Shown here: positions 17,875-26,451 of the stretch, one piece after another
How positions within the stretch are numbered: position 1 is the first letter of the stretch
Layout of the letters: the number at the start of each line of letters is the position of its first letter
NCBI GenBank assembly: GCA_040753875.1
Contig: JBFMDV010000005.1
Location: forward strand, 431,142-495,141
Reading direction: 5' to 3'
Source of the DNA: Candidatus Zixiibacteriota bacterium
GTDB lineage: Bacteria > Zixibacteria > MSB-5A5 > GN15 > FEB-12
DNA: 64,000 bases
Notes under the pieces: generated by a model
What the model was told of the DNA's origin: nothing
What the model saw: the letters and a program-made list of their open reading frames with translations, nothing else
Databases searched by the model: none
Program-made: the position numbers and the translations under genes

Positions 17875-18772
17875 GGTTCGCCTCCTCCCGGTCGCCATCT
17901 TTACGGAGAGAGTGCATTACCAAGCCGAGCACGCCGTATAGCGCAAGCGGCGGGACGAATGACTTGAAGACACCGTGCTGGATTGTCTCGGTCGTGTCGG
18001 GTATCGGTTGCGAGGTCAGTTTCGGAAGTTCGGTGTTGTTGAAATCGACGGCGGAGAGATACATCCAGGCAGTCCCGCCGACTTCGTATTCGCCGTAGAT
18101 ATGGTCGACATATCGGCCGGGGTTGGCATTCATCCGGCTGTGGGCGAGTTCGATAAGATCGCCCCGCTTTCCGAAAGTAAGTGCCTCGTTGGGACAGATC
18201 GCCACGCAGGCCGGTTTCTTCCCCTCCTGGGTGATTCGCTCGAAACAGAACGTGCATTTGCGGACTTGGGGATCGACGGCGTTGGCGTATTCATACGCCG
18301 GTACCTGGAACGGGCAGGCCACCATGCAATAACGGCAGCCGATGCATTTCCAGGCATCGTATACCACGGGTCCCTGCTCGGTCTTCTGGAGCGCACCGAC
18401 AATGCAGGCGGAGGCACACGCCGGACCGTTGCAGTGCATGCACTGGACTTTTAAGCTGAACTTTTTATCCGGGTCGACCGGTGAAGCGAACTGATTGACG
18501 ACAGTGTACGCCTTGGCGTCGGGACGACGGTGCTGTTGGAATACAGATTTGTCCTCGAATGCTTTCAGTTCCTGCGTGGGGAGCTTGTTGGCATCGTTGC
18601 AGGCCCACTCACACTTGCGGCATCCGATACAGGCCACGGTGTCGACCAGAACGCCGTACATCTCGTCGTAGTCGGGGTCGGCGACATGTTCAGAGGCATT
18701 CGCCGAGCCGGTTACCAAGGCCGCCGAGCCGAGCGCGGTCAGTTTGAAGAAGTCGCGTCGCCGTATATCCAC
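17867..18772 (-). CDS. Tat-exported four-cluster ferredoxin-type subunit (HybA-like)
   Basis: 301 residues from a GTG at 18772, with GGAGG 10 bases upstream; a TTG three codons earlier is too close to that site. A twin-arginine signal (IRRRDFFKL) starts the protein. Four cysteine groups bind [4Fe-4S] clusters: CIGCRKCEWAC, CMHCNGPACASAC, CIGCRYCMVAC, and the split CTFC...CVAIC. A hydrophobic C-terminal helix (about 275-292) probably anchors it. It is the electron-transfer bridge between the NrfD-like membrane subunit and the multihaem cytochrome. First gene of the operon. Confidence 0.92.
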   Translation of the reverse strand: MDIRRRDFFKLTALGSAALVTGSANASEHVADPDYDEMYGVLVDTVACIGCRKCEWACNDANKLPTQELKAFEDKSVFQQHRRPDAKAYTVVNQFASPVDPDKKFSLKVQCMHCNGPACASACIVGALQKTEQGPVVYDAWKCIGCRYCMVACPFQVPAYEYANAVDPQVRKCTFCFERITQEGKKPACVAICPNEALTFGKRGDLIELAHSRMNANPGRYVDHIYGEYEVGGTAWMYLSAVDFNNTELPKLTSQPIPDTTETIQHGVFKSFVPPLALYGVLGLVMHSLRKDGDREEANHG

Positions 18773-18819
18773 GTGTCTCAATCCTCCGTTACCAAGAGGA
18801 GACCGATTTGCTCCTTAAT

Positions 18820-18835
18820 TGTGAAATCATTCACA
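18820..18835. promoter_or_regulatory. CRP/FNR-family palindrome in the leader of the cytochrome operon
   Basis: TGTGAAATCATTCACA is an exact TGTGA-N6-TCACA palindrome, the consensus form of CRP-type sites. It lies about 25-40 bases downstream of the predicted transcription start, a position more typical of repression than activation. The regulator is not in the window. Confidence 0.6.
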
Positions 18836-18866
18836 ACGCTATCGCCGATACTATCATCATCGACTT

Positions 18867-18895
18867 AGTATACTATGTTACTTGAGCGCTGTCAA
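18867..18895 (-). promoter_or_regulatory. Near-consensus sigma-70 promoter of the cytochrome operon
   Basis: On the minus strand TTGACA (18890-18895), a 17-base spacer, and TATACT (18867-18872). Nothing else resembling a gene is present between here and 19099. Confidence 0.8.
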
Positions 18896-19099
18896 CGAAA
18901 ACGGGGACAAAAAGAACAATTTTCGATTTCTCTCCTAATTCCAGCCACTCCATGGAGTTATCGACCAGATGTGAGCAATTTGCGCAGCCCCGTTTGCCGC
19001 GACTCCAAATTCAGGATAGCATCGACCTTGCAAGGCAAGGATTACCATAAGCTTGTGACAAAAGGAACGAAATCCACCCTTTTCGTTCTAAAGAAAAGA

Positions 19100-20287
19100 T
19101 TACCGCGAAACCTGACAAATAGCGGTCTTGAGGTATGCAGATTCGGGGAAATAGACGGATAACGGGTGGTCCGGCGCCTGGCGCACGGTTTTCAGCAAAT
19201 GGAGATTAGCGCCAGCCTGAATCGATGCTTTTCGGAGGGTCATGATGAGGTCATCCTCGGTGAAGAAAGCAGAGCAACTGGAGCTGACCAAAAGCCCGCC
19301 ATGAGCCACCATCCGAATCACGGCGCGATTGAGGAAATGATACGCCTTGCGGCCGTTCTCCATATCCTTCTGTGATTTGATGAGTGCAGGCGGATCGAGG
19401 ATGGCGGTGTCGTACAACGGCTCATCGTGTGTATTCAGCCACTGGAAAACATCGGCGCACTCTGTCTGCACCTTTGCGGCATCCAGGCCGTTGAGTTCCG
19501 CCTGTTTGCGGCAAAACGGCAACGCTGTTTCAGAACTGTCGACATGATGCACGAGCTCCGCCCCGCAGTTCAGAGCGGCTACTCCGTTGGCGCCGGTGTA
19601 ACTGAACAAGTTGAGAACGCGATGGTGCCTGGTGAGAGTGGTGATCTCGCGGCGCACTTCTTTCTGATCGAGGTAGAAGCCGGTCTTCTGGCCATGCATG
19701 ATGTCGGCGGCATATCGAAGACCATATTCTCTGAACTCGACCTCGCCGGGCCCTTCCCCGTACCGAACCGAGACGAGTTCCTTCAGCCCCTCTTCCCTGC
19801 GCACCGGCAGATCGCTCCGCTCGATAATCGAGCGCGGATGAAACAGTTCGACCAATACGTTGACAATTACGTCACGCATGGCATCAGCGCCGGCGGTGGA
19901 GAGTTGGATGACGATAGTGTCGGCGTAGCGGTCGACGATCAACCCGGGTATGTTGTCCGATTCACCGAACACTACGCGGTAGCCGGTGGTATCGGTTGAT
20001 GGGCCGTAGCCGAGAATAGCGCGCCTTCCATTCGCCTCTCTGATCTTACGCGTCAGCCAGCCGTGGTCTATGGCGGTCTGGCCGAACTCGAACACACGCA
20101 CGGCGATCATCGATTTGGCCGAATAGGTGCCGGTGCCGAGTATAGAGCCGTCCGGCCCCGCGACATACACGAGCGAGCCGTGGGGAACGTCTTGTGGCTT
20201 GTCCTTAAGAGCTCCGGAGAAGATCCACGGGTGATGGTGGGTGATCGTGGTCAGTTTATTGGGTTTGAGTGTGAGGATGGGATACAT
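19100..20287 (-). CDS. Class I SAM-dependent rRNA (cytosine-C5) methyltransferase, RlmI-like
   Basis: 395 residues from the ATG at 20287. N-terminal PUA domain (about 1-80, HHPWIFSGALKD, GTYS), a linker, then a Rossmann-fold methyltransferase with LNLFSYTGANGVAALNCGA (SAM motif I) and the NPPY-like AILDPPALIKS motif. This matches the RlmI/RlmK family, which methylates 23S rRNA; E. coli RlmI makes m5C1962. No Shine-Dalgarno sequence is evident at the ATG, and a TTG at 20326 is possible but gives an unusual N terminus. Single gene on its strand. Confidence 0.88.
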   Translation of the reverse strand: MYPILTLKPNKLTTITHHHPWIFSGALKDKPQDVPHGSLVYVAGPDGSILGTGTYSAKSMIAVRVFEFGQTAIDHGWLTRKIREANGRRAILGYGPSTDTTGYRVVFGESDNIPGLIVDRYADTIVIQLSTAGADAMRDVIVNVLVELFHPRSIIERSDLPVRREEGLKELVSVRYGEGPGEVEFREYGLRYAADIMHGQKTGFYLDQKEVRREITTLTRHHRVLNLFSYTGANGVAALNCGAELVHHVDSSETALPFCRKQAELNGLDAAKVQTECADVFQWLNTHDEPLYDTAILDPPALIKSQKDMENGRKAYHFLNRAVIRMVAHGGLLVSSSCSAFFTEDDLIMTLRKASIQAGANLHLLKTVRQAPDHPLSVYFPESAYLKTAICQVSR

Positions 20288-20394
20288 GGAGTGAAGGTAC
20301 GGTTGGGGTGGGCGGAGTGCAAGCAAATCGGGGACGCGGAACCAGAAGCGGTTCCGCGCTACAATGTCTGTCCTTGCTTGGTTCCGTGGTCAGA

Positions 20395-21993
20395 TCATTT
20401 TAAGAAAAGCAGTTTTCGGGTCTCCTTGACTGAGTCAACTGTTGCGAGGCACATATAGACACCAGTTGCCACTGGTGAACCATTGGACGTCACGCCATGC
20501 CAAGGGAACTCGTGCATCCCTGCTGACAGGCGTTTATTGGCTAACACGGCCACTTCCCTGCCCAGAACATCGTAGATGGCAAGCCTCACTTGAGCAGAAC
20601 GTTTCAGTCCCAAGCTGATTGTGGTCGATTGGTTAAAGGGGTTGGGATAACTTCTAAGCCCAATGGAAGAGTAATCACTTGTATCCCCAACCGGCTCCTC
20701 GACATCTGTCGCTACGCCCGTTCCCGAATAAATATAGACAAGCCCTTGGGTAAATTCGTTGTACGTCGTGAAGGCGAAGTCGTTGATGCTGTCGCCGTTG
20801 AAGTCCCCAAGACCGGCCACATCCATGCCCCAGTAAATGTGATACCCTGGCTCGTTGCCAACAAACAGGCCGATGTCCCACTGCGCATCAACATTTGGCC
20901 CGCCGTAGTATACCAGCACAAAACCTTCGCCTGACCAGGCAGTGGCATGGCTGACGATGAGATCAGCATAGCCATCACCGTTGATATCTCCGGCCGGGGC
21001 GGCGTGGTTAGGCATCATGGTCATGTACAGGTCAGGAACGGTGTCCATAACTGGTCCGCCAAAGTAGAACCAGCCAGTGTCGTCCTGAAATCCACTACTG
21101 ACGAACAAATCATCGTACCCATCCCCATTGAGATCTCCAGGGCAGGTCATTACTTCGCCGAAGTTGTTGGAGCTGTGGAAGACCGTGTCATACGGCCCCC
21201 GGCGGTAAATGGTGAAATCCGGTAGAGTGTCAAAGCCCGGGCCTCCCCAATAGAGATACACGCGGCCCTTGTTCGGTTGGCTCACCTGCGTGATATGACT
21301 GACGGCCAGGTCCTGTTTAGCGTCACCGTTGAAATCACCCAGAGCAGTTTGATAACCGAAAGAGCCCGCCGACACGGGTGGCAATTCATGTTGCCTTAGT
21401 ATCATGTCGAGTAGGGTGTCTTGCCCTGCACCGATCTCAAAGATCTGTACCTCACCGAAGTTAAAGCGGTCAATGATGATTTCGTCAAAACCATTGGAAT
21501 TTAGATCCTTCCCGATCATCGGATACAGGTCCGGCGGATTAGCGTCAGCCCCCAGGTTGAAATCCCGAACGGTGTCACGCAAGGGGCCTCCATAGTACAC
21601 GCCTGTTTTCCATCCAAACGAAGAGCGACCCCGGAGCATCAAGTCGTCCCAACCGTCGCCATTCACATCTCCAGCACCACCATAAGAATTAGTACTGTCG
21701 AATTTCCAGTACGGAAGAGTGTCGAATGACCTCCCGCCGCGGTACAAGTAGTTCGAGCCACGGCCGTTGGAGATAATAAGTTCGTTGATTCCATCACCAT
21801 CCTGGTCTCTCAAGGGAAGAAGCTCTGACCCAAACAGTACGTTGGTCGTGTCGGCCTTTATGATGCCTAGGAGTTGTGGTGTATCGGCGAAGATGCTCCC
21901 GCCAAGACACGCTGACAACAAGATGATGTGTGGAACAGTGGGTTTGCGAAACGCTAATCCGAAATATCGCGCCAAGGCTGAATCGCAGATCAT
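20395..21993 (-). CDS. FG-GAP (integrin-like) repeat secreted protein with C-terminal sorting domain
   Basis: 532 residues. A signal peptide (about 20-36) is followed by repeated calcium-binding FG-GAP/VCBS units, seen as GDVNGDGWDDLM, GDFNGDAKQDLAV, GDLNGDGYDDLFV, GDINGDGYADLIV and GDFNGDSINDFAF, each near a YYGGP strand. These build a seven-bladed beta-propeller. The last ~80 residues form the sorting domain (SYPNPFNQSTTI, YDVLGREVAVL, GVYMCLATVD, KLLFLK). It should be a surface or extracellular adhesion or binding protein. Unlike the sister proteins, the NPFNP motif is NPFNQ. Confidence 0.9.
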   Translation of the reverse strand: MICDSALARYFGLAFRKPTVPHIILLSACLGGSIFADTPQLLGIIKADTTNVLFGSELLPLRDQDGDGINELIISNGRGSNYLYRGGRSFDTLPYWKFDSTNSYGGAGDVNGDGWDDLMLRGRSSFGWKTGVYYGGPLRDTVRDFNLGADANPPDLYPMIGKDLNSNGFDEIIIDRFNFGEVQIFEIGAGQDTLLDMILRQHELPPVSAGSFGYQTALGDFNGDAKQDLAVSHITQVSQPNKGRVYLYWGGPGFDTLPDFTIYRRGPYDTVFHSSNNFGEVMTCPGDLNGDGYDDLFVSSGFQDDTGWFYFGGPVMDTVPDLYMTMMPNHAAPAGDINGDGYADLIVSHATAWSGEGFVLVYYGGPNVDAQWDIGLFVGNEPGYHIYWGMDVAGLGDFNGDSINDFAFTTYNEFTQGLVYIYSGTGVATDVEEPVGDTSDYSSIGLRSYPNPFNQSTTISLGLKRSAQVRLAIYDVLGREVAVLANKRLSAGMHEFPWHGVTSNGSPVATGVYMCLATVDSVKETRKLLFLK

Positions 21994-22629
21994 TGAGTAC
22001 GCCTATCACACACAAAGATGGAGCTTTGCCTGCACTATAACCAAGATACTCTAAGACGGAAATCTGTCAAGTCACGTAGCTGTTCCACAGGGTGAGCAAT
22101 ACGGCGGAGGCTGAAATAGAAAAGGAGTTGTAGGTCGGCGTTTCGAGCGGTTGAATTGGCTTCAACCACCGCACGCTTCGTACAGAACATGGTTCAAGCA
22201 TCCGTCATCGCAACAGAAACACAGCGAGAAACCCGACATCACTTCTGAATCCCTCTAAGTGTCTTCTGAATCCCCCTAAGTGTCGGGTTTCATGCTGCGG
22301 ATGCACAGTCAATCTTAACTCCCCTTCTGGCGAACATGAACGTCTGTCTCGGAGGACTCTCAAACCTTGGCCGCATGAAACCACGACCTACGCCCTGGAT
22401 TTGTCGACTGCTACAGTTCCATCGTCATACGAGATAATGACTGCATGGGTAAAACAATAGTTATGCAGTTTTTGAATGGGGTACGGAGAGGCTGCGAATT
22501 GTCAGCCTTACCGGAGTTCATCACCCTTCGGGTGCGCTACGAATTGCTAAGTGGAAAGGACAACGATGCGGTGTGTTCTCCGTGCACATCTCTCTCAAGC
22601 GACGCGAAGCGGTAAAACTGGCAAGCCAG
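21994..22629. other. 636-base intergenic region with repeats, no gene seen
   Basis: Contains the hairpin with tandem 21-mers (22229-22290), one dispersed copy of the CACCCTTCGGGTG element with GCTACGAA (22522-22543), and otherwise no open frame with a ribosome binding site. A tRNA-Pro follows directly. Confidence 0.6.
22229..22290. repeat. Hairpin enclosing two tandem 21-mers
   Basis: Arms AAACCCGACA (22229-22238) and TGTCGGGTTT (22281-22290). Between and overlapping them are two adjacent 21-base units, 22242-22262 and 22263-22283 (CTTCTGAATCCC, then TCTAAGTGT or CCTAAGTGT), differing at one base. Confidence 0.75.
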
Positions 22630-22703
<74 letters not shown>

Positions 22704-22984
22704 ATCTCTACTCTGAAAAGAAGATAATAGACCGGCTCTCTCTGGCTGTCAAGGCTCCAATGCGTCCGTTTCAGAGGGAAAACGACAGTTTCCCCCTATG
22801 AAAACAGCCACCGTTCGAGTGTCCGGTCGTTCCAATTTCGCCATCACTGGACCATCGGGTACCCCCTTTTCCATCTGGTCAAGACCTAAGGAACGTTTGG
22901 TCAGGCCCATAGAAAATATTGTCGGCGCCATTAAGTTTTTTGTTGAACCAACAGCCCGCCATAACGTTATAAGGGGTACACAAG

Positions 22985-23132
22985 AAAGGAGGTGGTCCAG
23001 AAATTGAAAAACGACCGATGTGAGGTGACTGCTGCTTAGTCGCCACCTCGACTAGTTGATAGTTGGGGTGCGCTAGGCAAATCCCAACAGTTAAACCGGC
23101 CTGACGGCTCAAAAAAGCCGTCAGGTTTTTTT
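22985..23132 (+). ncRNA. Short structured transcription unit with an extended Shine-Dalgarno and micro-ORF
   Basis: AAAGGAGGTGGTCC (22985-22998) matches 13 of 14 bases of the complement of the usual 16S rRNA 3' end. An 11-codon frame TTG...TAG (23004-23039, peptide MKNDRCEVTAA if TTG initiates) follows. Then come hairpins GAGGTG-ACT with AGT-CGC-CACCTC (about 23022-23049) and GTTGGG with CCCAAC (about 23062-23091), and a strong terminator. This order looks deliberate: a leader peptide, attenuator-like RNA or small RNA with no downstream gene on the same strand. A TATAAG box about 15 bases upstream is a candidate -10. Function unknown. Confidence 0.5.
23100..23132 (+). terminator. Strong Rho-independent terminator
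   Basis: CCTGACGGCT (23100-23109) pairs with AGCCGTCAGG (23116-23125), followed by seven T residues. It closes the structured unit starting at 22985. Confidence 0.88.
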
Positions 23133-23184
23133 ATCGATTCCAAGCGAATTATGCCATTCCAGCGATTTCCCCCTCGTATTCCCC

Positions 23185-23682
23185 TCATTTGCCCTGTTCT
23201 GCCGGTTTCTGGTTGAAGCAGTCCGCCAGAGTGGAGGGGCCGAGCCAGGGGATGATCTCGACAGAGAACCGTCCGGCTTTGACACTCGGGTCAGACTCAG
23301 CCAACGCCTGAGCTTCTTCAACAGTCTCCACGTCGAGGATGAAAATTCCGGCAAGAGCATCGGTGGCTTTTTGATCCAAGAACGGCCCGGCCAGCGCCAG
23401 CTTGCCGTCCTTCTCCATTTGCAGGATATGGGCCATGTGCCCTGACGATATTGTCTCCACTTCGGGCGTTCTCTCGGCTGTCCAGTTCGGGCCCCGTCGC
23501 AGGAACACCATGTAGTACCGTTTCATCTCGTATGCAGGGGGTTGAGACGCGCTATCGGCCTGAACGGTGGCGCTTATTTTTGACGTGACACTTGACCCCT
23601 GATCGGTCTCTGTACGAGCGCTATCATCGCTCGCCGAGCCTGCTGAAAGAAGCAGAGCAAACAATACTGCGATTACGTTCAT
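23185..23682 (-). CDS. YciI-like domain protein with signal peptide
   Basis: 165 residues. A signal peptide (MNVIAVLFALLLSAGSA) precedes a Ser/Thr/Asp-rich linker to about residue 50. A YCII-related ferredoxin-fold domain follows: YMVFLRRGPNW, HMAHILQMEKDGKLALAGPF, then GIFILDVETVEEAQALAESDP and VEIIPWLG. YciI proteins are usually cytosolic, so export is unusual. The His in HMAHI corresponds to the conserved putative active-site His of the family. Function of the family is poorly known. Transcribed alone. Confidence 0.85.
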   Translation of the reverse strand: MNVIAVLFALLLSAGSASDDSARTETDQGSSVTSKISATVQADSASQPPAYEMKRYYMVFLRRGPNWTAERTPEVETISSGHMAHILQMEKDGKLALAGPFLDQKATDALAGIFILDVETVEEAQALAESDPSVKAGRFSVEIIPWLGPSTLADCFNQKPAEQGK

Positions 23683-23801
23683 GTTCTATCCTCCGTGTTT
23701 TTCATAGGGAAGATAGATTGGTGTGGCTTATCGGACAATAGAGGAACCGTCGGTCGTTCACTAAAGACGAATCGACGAATTGAAACGGAACGCTCTTTGG
23801 C

Positions 23802-24236
23802 TCACCAGGTATTCGAACGGCTGGTGGTCGTGTTGGCCCAGATTTCACCGGTGGATTGCTTGTAGACCCAGCCGCCGCGATTACCGCGCGTGCGCCCTTT
23901 GGGAAAGCTGTTACCGTTGATGACGGAATCTGGAGCTCGATTGGTGGCCTGGTATGGGTTGGGGGGCAGTTTCCCCACGAGCACGGTGCCCGGAGTCCGA
24001 AATTGGGCGTAGGTGGGCCACCGGGGAGTGCCTGTTTGTACCGCCTGTGCTGTCTGATACAGCACGATAGCTGAGCGCATGGCCGCCAGAGACTCTTTGG
24101 TGACCGCCTGGCGGGTGGCGCTGCGCAGGTCGCGGTATCGCACGACTGCCACCGAGCTGAGCGTCCCTGCAATGACGATCACGACTATCAGCTCAATAAG
24201 TGTGAATCCCCCTCTTCCGTTCGTGTGCGATTTCAT
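23802..24236 (-). CDS. Type IV pilin / pseudopilin-like protein (GspG/H type)
   Basis: 144 residues. The type III prepilin signal is clear: GRGGFTLIELIVVIVIAG, cleaved between Gly and Phe, with Glu at mature position 5 and a hydrophobic helix after it. The C-terminal part (VYKQSTGEIWANT) matches the end of type II secretion pseudopilins and related pilins. No other pilus or secretion gene is nearby, so it is an orphan minor pilin that would work with a system encoded elsewhere. Two Gly-rich spans (GRTRGNRGG) are typical. Confidence 0.87.
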   Translation of the reverse strand: MKSHTNGRGGFTLIELIVVIVIAGTLSSVAVVRYRDLRSATRQAVTKESLAAMRSAIVLYQTAQAVQTGTPRWPTYAQFRTPGTVLVGKLPPNPYQATNRAPDSVINGNSFPKGRTRGNRGGWVYKQSTGEIWANTTTSRSNTW

Positions 24237-24418
24237 GTGCCCTGCAATTCGAGAAGAGAGTTGCCTTGTTGCCTAATATTGTCGTCAGGCAACATGGATA
24301 ACTTTATCATCGGCGATTGACTCCCGTCCCAACCTGTCGTTCCTCCAAAAACAATTTACTTGTCATGCGAGAGAAGCCACTCGTATTTTCGGCCGGCAAC
24401 TATACGTGGAGTTTTGTC

Positions 24419-25048
24419 GTGTCCTGGCGCGAATACCTGGAAATCCTGACAGCGATTATCATCATTGTGGATCCACTCGGCGCGATCCCGATATTCATTT
24501 CGCTGACCGGGAACCAGAGTGAACACGAGCGTTCCCACACGGCGCGAGTGGCGGTTCTGTTTGCGGCGCTGGTGTTGATCGGCGCGATCTTTGCCGGGAA
24601 ACCGATGCTTGATTTCTTCGGTATTCGCATCGCTTCATTCCGGGTAGCGGGCGGGATACTCGTGTTCATGACAGCGCTCTCGATGATGAACGCCAAGATC
24701 TCCGGCAGCAAGCAGTCTCCCGAAGAAGCCAAGGAAGCCGAGCATAAGGAGAACGTGGCAGTGGTACCGCTGGCGGTGCCGTTGCTGGCCGGACCGGCAG
24801 CGATCAGCACGGTTATCATCTACGCGCATGCCGGAGCAGGCTGGGGATTTCGAGGATTCCTGGGGCTCTGCGTGCTGCTGGTAGCACTGGTTGTCTGGCT
24901 CTGCCTGCGGTTGTCCATTCCCCTTTCAAGCAAGCTCGGCCGCACGGGCCTTAATAATCTGACTCGCCTTATGGGACTGCTGCTTGCGGCTATCGCGGTC
25001 GAGTTTGTCGCCACGGGGGCTCAAGAACTGTTTCAACGGACGCCATAG
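24419..25048 (+). CDS. MarC family integral membrane protein
   Basis: 209 residues from a GTG at 24419 with GTGGAG 8 bases upstream. This gives the usual MarC length, whereas starts further upstream add a non-conserved tail. Six hydrophobic segments, with the family motif IVDPLGAIPIF in the first and GILVFMTALSMMNAK, PLAVPLLAGPAAISTVI later. Once thought to confer multiple antibiotic resistance, MarC is now an integral membrane protein of unknown transport function. Single gene on its strand. Confidence 0.9.
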   Translation: MSWREYLEILTAIIIIVDPLGAIPIFISLTGNQSEHERSHTARVAVLFAALVLIGAIFAGKPMLDFFGIRIASFRVAGGILVFMTALSMMNAKISGSKQSPEEAKEAEHKENVAVVPLAVPLLAGPAAISTVIIYAHAGAGWGFRGFLGLCVLLVALVVWLCLRLSIPLSSKLGRTGLNNLTRLMGLLLAAIAVEFVATGAQELFQRTP

Positions 25049-25368
25049 TCGCTCACCCTGACCGAGCGTGTGGTGCGAAACACCACAATAGGACACGTCG
25101 TTTGTGGTAGGTTCCACCGCAACCTGGCGGGGACTCGTTTTGGTGTCAAGTCATAACCGCTTGACCAACAAGCCATTCTGACAACGTTTTCTTCCCGCGA
25201 TATTTGGCACGGAAGTTGACTTCTGTTTACACAGAATTTTGCGTGCGTCCGTGGGCGAGAGCTACACGCTTACGGAGCATTGCGAGGCGAAAGTTCTTTG
25301 ACAGCGCGGGGTTCTCAGCAGGGGGAACGTACGTAACACCCTTTAACTTACGCGGTAGAGGGTCGAAG
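25049..25368. other. Intergenic region ahead of a plus-strand terminator
   Basis: No gene seen. TGGCACGGAAGTTGA (25205-25219) resembles a sigma-54 -24/-12 promoter except for A instead of C at the -12 GC, and a palindrome TTCTGT-TTAC-ACAGAA overlaps just after. The terminator at 25369-25413 would end any transcript from here or the 3' tail of the MarC message. Confidence 0.35.
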
Positions 25369-25413
25369 CACCCAATTGCCTCCAGGATACCAGGCTATTG
25401 GGTGATTTTTTTT
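25369..25413 (+). terminator. Rho-independent terminator
   Basis: CACCCAAT (25369-25376) pairs with ATTGGGTG (25397-25404) and is followed by eight T residues. Confidence 0.72.
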
Positions 25414-25427
25414 GCGGGAAGAACTGC

Positions 25428-26288
25428 CTACGTGCGACGGGACTTGAGGAGTTTGTACACTGCCGAGAAGTCCAGGTCCTGAATCCCAGCCGCGACACAC
25501 TGGTCGTACAGTTTTTTCACAACCGGTTCCATGAGCATCGGATATCGGACGGACAGCGCCAGGTCCTCAAGATACGACAGGTCCTTGTGGATAAGCGCCG
25601 CAGAGAACTGGACGGCAAAATTCTCTTCAAGTAGTTTGGATTTCTTGGCATTCAGGAGGGCGGAATTTCCGGCTCCAGCGACCAGGATATCGAGGGCAGA
25701 GCCTCTTGAAATGCCGGCATGCTCGGCGAGAGCGATCGCCTCGGCGATCGCCACCATGAACGAACCGAGCACGAGATTATTGACCAGTTTCATCTTGGTG
25801 GCGAGGCCCGGGGGTTCCAGGTAGAAGATCTGTCGCGACAGGTGCTCCAGGAGCGGCCGAACGGTCTCGAATGGAGGTTTCTGACCGCTGACCAGGACCA
25901 CGAGTTCACCTCGTGCAGCCGGTACGACACTTCCGAGAACAGGCGCTTCGAGATACCAGGCGCCTCGCTGAGTCAACTCTTCATGAAACGCCATCACGCT
26001 CAGATAGTGGTTAGTGGTGGTATCGACTATGATCTTGTCATGGCAGTCGGCCGCAAGCAGACCGTTCTCGCCCTGAAGCACCTCGCGCACGGCATCGCTT
26101 CCAAACAAACTGAGAAAAATGATCTCCGTGCGTGTGGCCAGCTCGGCTGGAGTGGCAGCAATTTCGACATTCAGGTCGTCCGCTTTGGTCTGCGTGCGGT
26201 TCCACGCGATGAGATCGACACCCTGTGCGATGAGGCGGTTAGCCATTGCCTTACCGAGCGAGCCGAGCCCGATGAATCCAGTTTTCAT
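25428..26288 (-). CDS. NAD(P)-dependent beta-hydroxyacid dehydrogenase (3-hydroxyisobutyrate dehydrogenase family)
   Basis: 286 residues. N-terminal Rossmann fold with GFIGLGSLGKAMANRL, then WNRT in the NADP-type loop. The substrate-binding motif of the family appears as LEAPVLGSVVPAARGELVVLVSG, and the catalytic Lys is in KLVNNLVLGSFMVAIAEAI. Length is typical. Members reduce or oxidise 3-hydroxyisobutyrate, tartronate semialdehyde, glyoxylate or succinic semialdehyde; the exact substrate cannot be fixed here. Valine catabolism is conceivable given the branched-chain-type oxidoreductase at 35604-38031, but the genes are not linked. Confidence 0.88.
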   Translation of the reverse strand: MKTGFIGLGSLGKAMANRLIAQGVDLIAWNRTQTKADDLNVEIAATPAELATRTEIIFLSLFGSDAVREVLQGENGLLAADCHDKIIVDTTTNHYLSVMAFHEELTQRGAWYLEAPVLGSVVPAARGELVVLVSGQKPPFETVRPLLEHLSRQIFYLEPPGLATKMKLVNNLVLGSFMVAIAEAIALAEHAGISRGSALDILVAGAGNSALLNAKKSKLLEENFAVQFSAALIHKDLSYLEDLALSVRYPMLMEPVVKKLYDQCVAAGIQDLDFSAVYKLLKSRRT

Positions 26289-26379
26289 TACACAACCCCT
26301 GCTTTTGAATCGTCAAGATGCTACAGGATCCTGCCGGGCGCAACGGGGAAACGAAAGAGAAGCCACCTGACAAAACGGC

Positions 26380-26408
26380 TTGGCGGGATGTGGACTTGCA
26401 TATATATT
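26380..26408 (+). promoter_or_regulatory. Candidate sigma-70 promoter for the giant secreted protein
   Basis: TTGGCG at 26380-26385, 17-base spacer, TATATT at 26403-26408. The short leader folds as GAGAA(gcatcaacgg)TTCTC before the GGGAGG ribosome binding site. Confidence 0.5.
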
Positions 26409-26451
26409 ATTGGGAGAAGCATCAACGGTTCTCGAATAGCGGGAGGTGCAC

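Noticed and set aside
22749-22931. 60-codon minus-strand open frame near tRNA-Pro
   Set aside because: No start signal and no resemblance to known families.
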